A DNA stretch of 64,000 nt, taken from the NCBI GenBank assembly GCA_016208305.1, contig JACQYI010000054.1, forward strand, positions 1 to 64,000. Direction: 5' to 3'. The position numbers and the translations under genes were made by a program. Every line of letters starts with the position of its first letter. Position 1 is the stretch's first letter. The notes below the pieces were generated by a model, which saw only the letters and a program-made list of their open reading frames with translations, made no database searches and was not told where the DNA came from. Below are positions 38,997 to 47,800 of the stretch, piece by piece. Source of the DNA: Oscillatoriophycideae cyanobacterium NC_groundwater_1537_Pr4_S-0.65um_50_18. Its GTDB lineage: Bacteria > Cyanobacteriota > Cyanobacteriia > Elainellales > Elainellaceae.

Positions 38997-39809
38997 ATGA
39001 GTCGCATTATTGTTGTTACGTCTGGCAAGGGTGGGGTGGGCAAAACCACCTGTACCGCTAATCTGGGAATGGCGCTTGCCCAACGCGGTCACAAGGTTGC
39101 GGTGGTCGATGCCGACTTTGGGCTACGCAACCTGGATTTGCTGCTAGGTTTAGAGAACCGCATTGTCTATACGGCAGTGGAGGTGCTGGCAGGCGAATGT
39201 CGGCTAGAGCAGGCTTTGGTGCGAGACAAGCGCCAGCCCAACTTGGTGCTGCTGCCCGCCGCTCAAAATCGAACGAAAGATTCCGTTTCACCCGACCAGA
39301 TGAGGAAGCTGGTGAATGCTCTCACGAAAGTCTTCAGCTACATTTTGGTAGACAGTCCGGCGGGAATTGAGATGGGATTCCTGAATGCGATCGCTCCTGC
39401 CAAAGAAGCCCTGGTTGTGACCACACCCGAAATTTCTGCCGTGCGAGACGCCGATCGAATTGTAGGACTGCTAGAAGCCAACGGCATCCGCAATGCCCAT
39501 TTGATCATCAACCGCATCAAGCCTGCTATGGTGGCGCAAGACAAAATGATGTCGGTGAAAGATGTCCAAGAAATTTTGGCGATTCCTTTGATTGGGGTGA
39601 TCCCCGATGACGAAAAGGTGATTGTCTCTACCAACCGGGGGGAACCTTTGGTTTTAGCGGCTGACGCTAATCAGCGAGGTTTGGCAGGTCAAGCACTGCA
39701 AAACATTGTGCGTCGCCTAGAGGGTGAAACCGTCCCGTTTCTCGATTTGACTCCGCCTGCCGACGATTTTTTGGCACGGCTCCGTCGCCTTTTCCGTCCT
39801 ACCGAATAG
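38997..39809 (+). CDS. minD: Septum site-determining ATPase MinD
   Basis: MinD binds ATP, docks on the membrane and recruits MinC; MinE stimulates its ATPase. The 270-aa protein has the deviant Walker A GKGGVGKTT at residues 10-18, DADFGLRNLDLLLGLENR and DSPAGIEMGF. It ends in an amphipathic membrane-targeting helix (FLARLRRLFRP). All family features are intact. It lies between minC (180 bases upstream) and minE (about 60 bases downstream). Confidence 0.97.
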   Translation: MSRIIVVTSGKGGVGKTTCTANLGMALAQRGHKVAVVDADFGLRNLDLLLGLENRIVYTAVEVLAGECRLEQALVRDKRQPNLVLLPAAQNRTKDSVSPDQMRKLVNALTKVFSYILVDSPAGIEMGFLNAIAPAKEALVVTTPEISAVRDADRIVGLLEANGIRNAHLIINRIKPAMVAQDKMMSVKDVQEILAIPLIGVIPDDEKVIVSTNRGEPLVLAADANQRGLAGQALQNIVRRLEGETVPFLDLTPPADDFLARLRRLFRPTE

Positions 39810-39871
39810 CTACCGTTTAATTCCTTAATTCCCTCGCCGTTCTCCTGTCCATGCCGCTCAGATGTCCGCCC

Positions 39872-40387
39872 ATGTTGCAAGAACTCCTCGATCGACTTTT
39901 CTCACGCGGGACGACGCCAAAGACCAGCCGTGAGACAGTCAAACGTCGCCTGCAAATTCTCTTGGCGCATGATCGCACGGAGCTATCTCCGGCGGTCGTG
40001 GAAAAAATGCGGCAGGAAATTTTAGAGGTTGTGTCGCGCTATGTAGAAATTGATCCTGAACATTCGGAGTTCTCGCTAGAAAATGATCAGCGCACCACTA
40101 TATTGACTGCAAATCTACCGATTCGCGGCATCAAGGAATTCTTTCCTGGGTTGCCAAAAGCCGATGAGGTGGCGATCGCCGAAGCGGATACCGCAGCGGC
40201 TGAAGTCCCTGGAGTTTCTGAAGTTCCTGAAGTGACAGAAGGGGTTCCGCCTGGGATGGCTTCCCCAGAAGCGCCAGCCGATTTTCCGCCCGATACGCTT
40301 GACCTGTCGCTATTGGATGTGATCGATGCGGCGATCGATCCCAAGACGCTGCCTAATCCCTCGACCGATGGTAAGCAAACGCTTTAG
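39872..40387 (+). CDS. minE: MinE with an extended C-terminus
   Basis: MinE displaces MinC and stimulates MinD. I chose the ATG at 39872 ([10 protein letters not shown]), giving 171 aa. The first 95 residues are the whole normal protein, with the amphipathic start, [12 protein letters not shown] as MinD-binding helix and the beta-rich topological domain ending near TILTANLPI. About 75 further residues follow. They are acidic and Pro/Ala rich ([18 protein letters not shown]) and are not found in usual MinE proteins of 85-100 aa. The gene ends 36 bases before the convergent regulator gene. Confidence 0.93.
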   Translation: MLQELLDRLFSRGTTPKTSRETVKRRLQILLAHDRTELSPAVVEKMRQEILEVVSRYVEIDPEHSEFSLENDQRTTILTANLPIRGIKEFFPGLPKADEVAIAEADTAAAEVPGVSEVPEVTEGVPPGMASPEAPADFPPDTLDLSLLDVIDAAIDPKTLPNPSTDGKQTL

Positions 40388-40423
40388 TGCTGGGTCGCAT
40401 GGCAACCCAACGCAGGTTTTCGG

Positions 40424-41104
40424 TTAGGCATAATCTCGCAGTACATAGCCCACGCCACGCACAGTGTGAACTAAACGCTTTTCGTTGTTTGCTTCTAGCT
40501 TGACACGCAAATAGCGAATGTACACCTCAATAATATTGGAATCTCCTAGGAAGTCGTAGCCCCAAACCTTCTCTAGAAGCTGATCTCGCGTCATTACCTG
40601 GCGCGGATGCCGCAAGAGATATTCCAACAAGTCAAATTCCTTGGCCGTTAACTCAAGGCGCTGCCCGCCCCGATGCACCTCACGGCTTTGACAGTCCAAG
40701 GTCAAGTTTTCAAACTGCAAGAGGTCGGCAGTCTCAGGATAGGCGCGGCGCAGGTTTGCCCGCACTCTAGCCAATAGCTCCTCTAAGCTAAAGGGCTTGG
40801 TGAGATAGTCGTCGGCTCCGGCATCCAATCCGGCAACGCGATCGCTCACTTCATCCTTCGCAGTCAGCATAATTACTGGCACCAGGTTTCCAGTTGCTCT
40901 GAGGCGACGGCAGATTTCAATGCCCGGCAACTCTGGCAGCATCCAGTCCAAAATGAGCAGGTTAGGCTGCATTTCACGGGCGACCGCCAATCCGTCTAGT
41001 CCGCTATGGGCAACGGTAACGCGATAGCCCTCAAACCCTAACTCAGCTTCTACCAGCCGCGCCAGCTTCAGGTCATCTTCTACTAAGAGAATATGAGCAG
41101 TCAT
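40424..41104 (-). CDS. OmpR-family response regulator of the msrA operon
   Basis: A 226-aa DNA-binding response regulator. The receiver domain has the acidic pair E9/D10/D11, phospho-acceptor D53 in LLILDWMLP and the Lys in YLTKPF. The OmpR/PhoB winged helix occupies about 130-224 (LTAKEFDLLEYLLRHPRQVM, VHTVRGVGYVL). Its ATG at 41104 overlaps the stop of the kinase gene by 4 bases. The in-frame ATG at 41119 lies inside that gene and is less likely. The pair reminds me of the ManR/ManS manganese-sensing system of Synechocystis, which I cannot confirm. Target genes are probably the adjacent msr genes. Confidence 0.93.
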   Translation of the reverse strand: MTAHILLVEDDLKLARLVEAELGFEGYRVTVAHSGLDGLAVAREMQPNLLILDWMLPELPGIEICRRLRATGNLVPVIMLTAKDEVSDRVAGLDAGADDYLTKPFSLEELLARVRANLRRAYPETADLLQFENLTLDCQSREVHRGGQRLELTAKEFDLLEYLLRHPRQVMTRDQLLEKVWGYDFLGDSNIIEVYIRYLRVKLEANNEKRLVHTVRGVGYVLRDYA

Positions 41105-42558
41105 GGCAAAGGCTTCCACAGTGGTAGGTTAATCGTAAAAATGCTGCCTTCGGCAGGCTTAGAGCGCAGGGTAATATAGCCCGCCATACTTTCAATCAGA
41201 CCTTTGGCAATAGCCAATCCCAGCCCTGTTCCATCCCTCGATCGCGTCATGGTTTCATCAACACGATAAAACCGCTCAAAAATTCGATTTTGATGCTGGA
41301 GCGAAATGCCCACCCCCCGATCGCGCACATGCACCATCACCTGCTGCTCGGTCTGCTCCAGAATTAGATCAACAGGCTGATCAGGGGCAGAATATTTGAT
41401 GGCATTGTCCACTAGGTTAATCAGAACTTGCTGTAGGCGATCGCGATCGCCCTGCACCCGAATTTCACAGCTAGGAGCCGTGACGGTAATTTGGCGGTTG
41501 CTCACCCTTTGGGTCATCTCGGCTACCTCAACCACTAGGGCGCTCAACAACACGGCCTCTTGGCGAAAGTAGAGATGCCCATGATCGGCACGCGCCAAAT
41601 CTAGCAAATCTTCTAGCATCCGAACGGTGCGATCGGCTTCTGCCGAGGCCGTTTCCAAAGCTTCCTGCTGGTAGGCGCTTAAGTTAGTACTGCGGCGCAA
41701 CACGCTTTGCAGATAGCCATGCACAATCGTCAAGGGCGTGCGTAGCTCATGGGAAACGTTGCCGACAAACTGGCGCTGATTTTCCCAAGCGCTAGACAGG
41801 CGAGACAGCATCAAGTTAAAGGTTTCAGCTAGCTCTTTTACCTCGCTGGGTGCGCGATTGAGCGGCAACTGTGCCGAACTTAGATCTTCAGCCGAAATCG
41901 CACCCGCAATCTGGCTCATTTCCTGTAAAGGACGCAGCGATCGCCGGATGCGGAGCGTAATGGCCGTTAGGGTCAGGGCGATCGCCAAAGCCGAAACAAG
42001 TAGTAGCCCTTGCAAAGCCGAAATTAACTGTTGCTGGTTGGCTGTAACATCTTGAGCAATGTAGACATTGCCCAAAAGCTTGTTTTTCACGGTGAGCGAA
42101 CTGCCCCGCAAAACAACATAGCGATCGCCAATGCTATAGACCTGCGGCTGGCTGGGCATTTCTGCGAGAGACATCAGAGCGGCTGTGTTGGCTGCTGACT
42201 CTGCTCTAAGGCTATCCGACTGCGCCAAGATCTGACTGTCTTGCCCTTTGACCCAAATCAACAAACTGGGGTTTGACACATTGTTAATCGTCTTTTGCAA
42301 CCCCGTTTTTACAGACAGCATCTCACTGTACAGCTCAACATCTCGCGGAAAACGAGCGGCAATGTACTCTACGTTCTGTTGATGCGTTGCAATTAAAATC
42401 TGCTGCATCTTCCAGCCCGTCCACAGACCCACACTACCCAGCGAGAGCACTGAGAGAATAGCGATTTCGCTGATCAAGCGAAACTGTAGCGAAGTGGGAT
42501 TGAGATACCGCCATCCGCCCTGAGCGATCGATTGCCTCAATCGGCTAATCTGCTTCAT
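41101..42558 (-). CDS. Membrane sensor histidine kinase of the msrA operon
   Basis: A 485-aa sensor kinase. The first membrane helix is at about 29-50 and the second at about 180-203, leaving a periplasmic sensor loop of roughly 125 residues. A HAMP segment (204-257) follows, then HisKA with phospho-acceptor H270 in NVSHELRTPLTIVHGYL, and a HATPase domain with NLVDNAIKYS, DRGVGIS and GTGLGLAI. The sensor loop has no Cys but has Met at positions 80, 129 and 134. The gene starts 10 bases after the msrA stop and overlaps the regulator gene by 4 bases, so msrA, kinase and regulator form one transcription unit. Confidence 0.93.
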   Translation of the reverse strand: MKQISRLRQSIAQGGWRYLNPTSLQFRLISEIAILSVLSLGSVGLWTGWKMQQILIATHQQNVEYIAARFPRDVELYSEMLSVKTGLQKTINNVSNPSLLIWVKGQDSQILAQSDSLRAESAANTAALMSLAEMPSQPQVYSIGDRYVVLRGSSLTVKNKLLGNVYIAQDVTANQQQLISALQGLLLVSALAIALTLTAITLRIRRSLRPLQEMSQIAGAISAEDLSSAQLPLNRAPSEVKELAETFNLMLSRLSSAWENQRQFVGNVSHELRTPLTIVHGYLQSVLRRSTNLSAYQQEALETASAEADRTVRMLEDLLDLARADHGHLYFRQEAVLLSALVVEVAEMTQRVSNRQITVTAPSCEIRVQGDRDRLQQVLINLVDNAIKYSAPDQPVDLILEQTEQQVMVHVRDRGVGISLQHQNRIFERFYRVDETMTRSRDGTGLGLAIAKGLIESMAGYITLRSKPAEGSIFTINLPLWKPLP

Positions 42559-42568
42559 TAACGACTCA

Positions 42569-43285
42569 TTAAAGACTGAGTGAGGAGTTCTTGTACAAAT
42601 CGGGAAACTGCTTGCGCAACTGCTCTAGCTTAGGCAAATCATGGATCACTACATAAGGATAATCTGGATTGCGATCGATGAAGTTCTGATGGTAATCTTC
42701 TGCGGCGTAAAAAGCATTAAGAGGGCTGAGTTGAGTCACGATCGGATCGGGAAAGCTTTGGGCTTGACTAAGTTGATCAATATAAGCCTGCGCCACCCGC
42801 TTTTGCTCGTCGTTGGCAAAAAAGATAGCTGAGCGATACTGTGTGCCCGTATCAGGCCCTTGCCGATTTAGCTCAGTGGGGTTGTGTGCCACCAAGAAGT
42901 AGATTTTCAAGAGTTGCCCATAGGAAACCTGTGCCGGATCGTAGGTGATTTTGACGGCCTCAGCATGATCGGTGCCGCCAAAGCTGACCATTGGATAATT
43001 GGCGCTGCGGGCATCGCCACCTGAGTAGCCAGACACAACATCAGAAACCCCTTTGACATGTTCAAAAACAGCTTCGACCCCCCAAAAGCAGCCGCCTGCT
43101 AACACCACAGTTTGCTGCCCTGCTGCGGTCGGAAGATCGATAGCCGGATCGGGTAAGGTCTGCACCGCAGCCGCATCGGTGGCACGACCTGGCAGAGTCA
43201 TTTGCACGGTGGCGATCGCTAGAGCCGCTAGCGAAAACAAAGAGACATTACGCAGTAGATGCCGAGAAGCGTTAGGAAGTGCCAT
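42569..43285 (-). CDS. msrA: Exported peptide-methionine (S)-S-oxide reductase
   Basis: MsrA reduces the S form of methionine sulfoxide in proteins. I chose the ATG at 43285 because GAGGA lies 8 bases before it; one at 43300 adds five residues. Residues 8-35 are a signal peptide (RHLLRNVSLFSLAALAIATV) with a possible cut after an Ala-rich site near 36-40. The catalytic motif GGCFWGVE has Cys at 66, and YHQNFIDRNP is the conserved later block. This Cys is the only one in the mature protein, so it is a one-Cys MsrA without a resolving Cys. It would act in the periplasm or thylakoid lumen. Confidence 0.95.
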   Translation of the reverse strand: MALPNASRHLLRNVSLFSLAALAIATVQMTLPGRATDAAAVQTLPDPAIDLPTAAGQQTVVLAGGCFWGVEAVFEHVKGVSDVVSGYSGGDARSANYPMVSFGGTDHAEAVKITYDPAQVSYGQLLKIYFLVAHNPTELNRQGPDTGTQYRSAIFFANDEQKRVAQAYIDQLSQAQSFPDPIVTQLSPLNAFYAAEDYHQNFIDRNPDYPYVVIHDLPKLEQLRKQFPDLYKNSSLSL

Positions 43286-43383
43286 AGCATGAGTCCTCAT
43301 AGTGAATAGCTATATCGATTAAGCCATGCTCAATTTGTACCGAATGCAGATCGAATACAGCCTGTAGCATTATCTTTTGGCTT

Positions 43384-43547
43384 AGAGGATGTTTGAAAAG
43401 TGGTCGGCTGTGATTCTAGGCACCTGCTGATCCCCCCTGTCCCCCTTAAAAAGGGGGGAAATGAATTCAAAGTCCCCCTTTTTAAGGGGGATTTAGGGGG
43501 ATCTGAAACGTTTTGCTACCCATAGTTGGACTTTTCAAATATCCTCT
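43384..43547. mobile_element. MITE-like element, copy 2
   Basis: A 164-bp element with terminal inverted repeats AGAGGATGTTTGAAAAG (43384-43400) and CTTTTCAAATATCCTCT (43531-43547). The centre holds GATCCCCC...GGGGGATC palindromic blocks around TTAAAAAGGGG. It is the reverse orientation of copy 1: its left arm matches the right arm of copy 1 and vice versa. It fills most of the spacer between msrB and msrA. It codes for no protein and probably also works as a strong RNA hairpin in the msrB transcript. Confidence 0.8.
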
Positions 43548-44056
43548 TAGGCAGCCACAAACTTCAGGGCAACGCCGTTGATGCAGTAGCGCTTGCCCGT
43601 CGGCTGTGGCCCGTCATCAAACACATGACCCAAATGCCCACCGCAGCGACGGCAATGCACCTCTGTGCGGGTCATCAACAGGGAGGTGTCTTCGGAAGTC
43701 CCTACTCCGTTGGCGATCGGGGCATAAAAACTAGGCCAACCTGTGCCACTGTGAAACTTTGTCTCTGAAGTGAACAAGGGTAAATTGCACCCTGCGCAAT
43801 CGTAGCGACCTTCGGCATATTGCTCAGAGAGAGAACTGCTGTAAGGAGATTCTGTCCCCTGTTGCCGCAGAACATTGAATTGTTCGGGCGTTAAGAGGCT
43901 GCGCCACTCATCTTCTGTTTTTACGATTTCAAATTTTGCGATTTCAAAGCTGCTGTTGGGCAAGGACTGAGCCTGTGATCCCGAAGACAGATAACGCGAT
44001 AGGGCAACAGTCCCAATGGCGGCCGCACCAACCTGTAGAAAGTATCTTTTTTTCAT
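43547..44056 (-). CDS. msrB: Exported peptide-methionine (R)-S-oxide reductase
   Basis: MsrB reduces the R form of methionine sulfoxide. The 169-aa protein has a hydrophobic N-terminal export signal (KKRYFLQVGAAAIGTVAL, cut probably near residue 30). The KRYFL start is close to a Tat motif but has KR rather than RR. The zinc Cys pairs are C87/C90 and C135/C138, and the catalytic Cys is C158 in GKRYCINGVAL. No further Cys is present, so it is one-Cys. The TAA stop is formed from the terminal bases of the adjoining MITE. It lies upstream of msrA on the same strand. Confidence 0.95.
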   Translation of the reverse strand: MKKRYFLQVGAAAIGTVALSRYLSSGSQAQSLPNSSFEIAKFEIVKTEDEWRSLLTPEQFNVLRQQGTESPYSSSLSEQYAEGRYDCAGCNLPLFTSETKFHSGTGWPSFYAPIANGVGTSEDTSLLMTRTEVHCRRCGGHLGHVFDDGPQPTGKRYCINGVALKFVAA

Positions 44057-44290
44057 GGCTTAATTATTTTTTTCATAGCTTGATTTAAGGCAAATGCCAG
44101 AGTTGCAACCGATGCTCCAGCCAGAGAGTCTTAAGCATGACGGCGCTCAATCCGATCATTTGGGAAGCCAAGCAATCCACAGTGAGGCAATTTCGCCTCT
44201 GCAAATTTCTGGCTCAAGACTGCTGTTGACTTCCTGAGAGAGGCGCACCCCTTTACAAAAAATCAACAGCATACAAGAGGGCGATCGAAC
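44057..44290. promoter_or_regulatory. Spacer between Met-rich gene and msrB
   Basis: A 234-base region with T-rich and A-rich stretches but no clear terminator after the Met-rich gene, so read-through into msrB is possible. Just before msrB the sequence ATGAAAAAAA occurs twice, 20 bases apart; only the second opens the msrB frame. Confidence 0.35.
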
Positions 44291-44677
44291 TTAGCGAGCG
44301 CCTGTTGAGCTGGGTGTTGCACCACTGGGGGCATTACAACCCTCCATTGCTCCTGAGGCCATCGCATCACTGGACATAGTAGAGCCACTCATGGCATCAC
44401 CGCTCATCGAGCCGGACATAGCAGAGCCACTCATCGCATCACCGGACATAGCAGAGCCACTCATCGCGTCGCCGCTCATCGAGCCGGACATAGCAGAGCC
44501 ACTCATGGCATCACCGGACATAGCAGAGCCTTTGGCATCACAGTTGCTTGCCCCTGAATGTTGCATCATGCTGCCTGAACTCGGAGCGGTTTGAGCGCCC
44601 GCAGGAACATGGGAATAACCCAGTAGAACTGCTGAAAGGGTCAAGCTTGTGCTTAGAGAAAAAGTTTTCCAGTTCAT
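44291..44677 (-). CDS. Exported methionine-rich repeat protein
   Basis: A 128-aa protein with a signal peptide (residues 1-29, hydrophobic LSTSLTLSAVLLGY, cut near AGA-Q). The mature part of about 99 residues contains 15 methionines. Most lie in a repeat of SAMSGDAMSG and SGSMSGDAM units that is bracketed by the only two cysteines (NCD before, GCN after). It is otherwise almost all Ser, Gly, Ala and Asp, without His clusters, so it looks disordered. GGAG precedes the ATG by about 6 bases. It is followed on the same strand by exported msrB and msrA. I infer an oxidisable methionine pool in the periplasm or a soft metal binder. I do not recognise a named family. Confidence 0.85.
   Translation of the reverse strand: MNWKTFSLSTSLTLSAVLLGYSHVPAGAQTAPSSGSMMQHSGASNCDAKGSAMSGDAMSGSAMSGSMSGDAMSGSAMSGDAMSGSAMSGSMSGDAMSGSTMSSDAMASGAMEGCNAPSGATPSSTGAR
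44382..44525. repeat. 72-bp direct duplication inside the Met-rich gene
   Basis: The gene body contains alternating 42-bp and 30-bp units, each starting GAGCCACTCAT on the plus strand: 44382-44423, 44424-44453, 44454-44495 and 44496-44525. The 72-bp pair is therefore present twice with few differences. All unit lengths are multiples of three, so copy-number changes keep the frame. Confidence 0.95.
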
Positions 44678-44805
44678 AAATTCTCCAGGTTTGAGTTGTG
44701 TCTAGTGGCTGGGCAGTTTGTTCTCGGTGGAATGAGCCGGACGGAGAACCTCTGCTAGTCATGCTTACACTAAACATCGAACCTGAGAGTAGCCTTAATT
44801 AGGTA

Positions 44806-47800
44806 TTAGAAAACAGAGCGGTATTGGCTGTTTGCTGTCCAGCGCATGACCAGATCCCGCACTTCGCGCAGTAAGTCATCTCGGCAATAGGCACCTTTTT
44901 GCAGGATCTGCTCGACATAGCCATTGAGCCGTAGTCGATCGCCTGGTGTCAGATCCATTGCCGTGACCACAATGATAGGAAGCGATCGCCACTGGGGTTT
45001 CTGGCGGAGCGTGTTGAGGAACTGAAACCCATCAACTTCAGGCATCATTAGATCAAGCAGCACTAGATCCGGCTGACCCTCTTCGAGTTTTTCTAGCGCC
45101 ACCCGACCATTTTCTGCCTCAATCACCTGCCAGCCTTCTCTCTCCAGCATTTTGCGAAACATTTCTCGCGTGGCGATGTCGTCTTCTGCGACCAAAACCG
45201 TAGGGCGATCGCCCTCTCCGGGGAGGCGATCTTGCGGACAGTATTGATCTAACAAACGCGTTAGCCGCTTGTAGTCTACGGGTTTGGTCAGATAATCTGC
45301 TGCGCCCAGCGTAAAGCCCAGATTTTTGTCATCGACCATGCTCATAACAATTACAGGAATATCGGCGAGGGCAGGGTCAGCTTTGAGGGAAGCCAGCACC
45401 TCCCAGCCGTTCATATGGGGCAGCAACACATCTAGGGTGATGGCATCAGGATGAAGCGTTTCTGCGAGCGCTAGCCCCTCATCTCCGGTGGCTGCCGTTT
45501 CTACCCGAAAGCCTTCCTTGACGAGATAGCGCACCATCAGATCTCGGACTGACGAATCATCATCAATCACTAGAATGGTGCCCATGTGGGCATGACTGGG
45601 GCGATCGGCTTCGGGGGTGAGTTCAGCCGTATGCGGCTCAGGCAATTGGGTCAGGGCGCGATCGACCACCTGTGACGGCAGACAAATGGTGAACGTAGAA
45701 CCTTTGCCGATCTCGCTGCTGACGGTAATATCGCCACCCATCATTTGACAGAAATGACGGCTGATCGCCAACCCTAGACCTGTGCCGCCGTACTTGCGCG
45801 TCGTTGAGGCATCTGCCTGGGTAAACGCCTGAAAAACTTTGTCCATTTGCTCTAGGCTCATGCCAATGCCCGTATCGGTCACTTTGAAGTTCACCCAATT
45901 GGTGGGATGACGCTCGACCGTCAGCGTAATGGTGCCTGCTTCGGTAAATTTGGCCGCGTTGCTAAGTAAATTAAATAGGGATTGGCGCAGCTTGGTGAGG
46001 TCAGCATGCATAAGGCCGAGATTGCCCGATCGCACAATTTCTAGCCTGTTGTGGTTTTTCTGAACCAAAGGCTGAATCGTGTTTTCAACTTCAAAAATGA
46101 CCTGCTCTAGATCAAAGGTTTCCAGATACAGATCCATCTTGCCTGCTTCAATCTTGGAAATATCGAGGATGTCGTTGATCAACCCCAGCAGATGTTTGCC
46201 TGCTCCCCGAATTTTTTCTAGATCGGGCACCATGTCTTCGTAGCCTAAATCTTCTGCGTCTTCTTGCAGAATTTCGCTGTAGCCAATGATGGCATTGAGG
46301 GGTGTGCGCAGTTCATGGCTCATATTGGCTAAAAACTGGCTCTTGGCGCGATTTGCCTCTTCGGCAGCCTCTTTGCCTCTCAGCAGCGACTCTTCGGCGT
46401 ACTTGCGATCGCTCACATCGCGCTGCACTGAGATCCAGTGCTTGGGGCAGCCCTGCTTCTGGGCGATCGGCACCATCTCAAACTCTAGCCAAAACTCGGA
46501 GCCGTCCTTGCGGTATTTGACTAGCTCAGTGTTTACGGCTTCATGGCGGGCAATCGCCGCCCGCACTCTCCTCAGCTCTGCCCGATCGGTCTTGGTTCCA
46601 TACAAAAGGTCGGTTGTTTTGCCGACTACCTCATCGGGTTCATAACCCGTAATCTGAGTAAAGGCTTGATTGACATAGATGACTTTCAGATCAGTAGGTT
46701 GGCTGGGGTTGGCCTGAAAGATCACCACAGCATCATTGGTGTTGACCACTACAGATTCCAAAAGATGCATCCGCTCTTCAGAATGTTTGCGATCGGAGAT
46801 ATCAAAAATGACACCATCCAGCCAGGTGAGTTCGTCATTGCTGTCAAAAATGCCCTGGCCTTTTTCGTAGACCCAGCGCAAGCTGCCATCTGCGTGACGA
46901 ATGCGATATTCCAGCTCATAGGGACGTTTTTTAACGATCGCCTGCTCAACTTCTTGCCGAATTCTGCTCTCATCTTCGGGATAGATGATTTCTGCAAAAG
47001 AGGGCGACTGGCTCTGAGTAAAAGCCGCTGCCACATAGCCTGTAATGGCCTGAATCGGCTGGCTAATAAACTCCATCGACCAGTCTTCATCGTAGTTGCA
47101 GCGATAGACGGCTCCTGAAATGTTGGCCAACAGCGATCGAAACCGTTCCTCCCGTTCCCGAATGTCGGCTTCGGCCTGCTTGCGCTCGGTAATGTCCATC
47201 GTCACGCCTGAGAACCGCAACGCCTTGCCGTGAGTATCTCGCATCACTTTGCCCCGGCTCGTCACCCAGCGCAGGCTGCCATCAGGGCGAATGATCCGAT
47301 ATTCGGGCATGTAGGCTTTGTCTTCTTGGATAGCCTGCTCCTGTGCATTCAGCACCAGAAGGCGATCGTCAGGATGGACATATTGAAAGAACTCATCATA
47401 GCTACCGCCAAAAGTGCCAGGCGCTAGGCCAAACAGGCTCTCTACCTCGGTTGACCAAAACTCTTCACCCGTGACAATATCCCAATCCCACGCTCCCATA
47501 GAAGCAGCGCTCAGCGCCATACGCCGCAGTTCTTCGCCCTGTCGCAAGGCTTCTTCGGTGGCTTGCCGATAGATAAATTGCCCCATTTGGCTGCCGATCG
47601 CCGCCATCATCTTCAACAAGTCAGCATCAGGCGGTTGCGTTTGGCGACCCAAAAATATCATGACGCCAATCACGCGATCGCTATTGCAGATAGGAAATCC
47701 CCAGGTGGATTGAATTTTTTTGGGCAGGGCAGCCCCGGATAGATCAACTTGCTCTACCCCATTGGCTTTGCCAAGATGGGTAATCCAACTGGGTTCTCCA

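Noticed and set aside
44382-44525. Possible CRISPR array
   Set aside because: The units are contiguous with no unique spacers and lie in a coding frame.
44391-44594. Plus-strand repeat frame opposite the Met-rich gene
   Set aside because: It is the antisense reading of the 72-bp repeats. The minus-strand frame has a signal peptide and a ribosome site, this one has neither.
46286-47118. Plus-strand ORFs inside the hybrid kinase gene
   Set aside because: They are antisense shadows of well-defined PAS and HisKA coding sequence.
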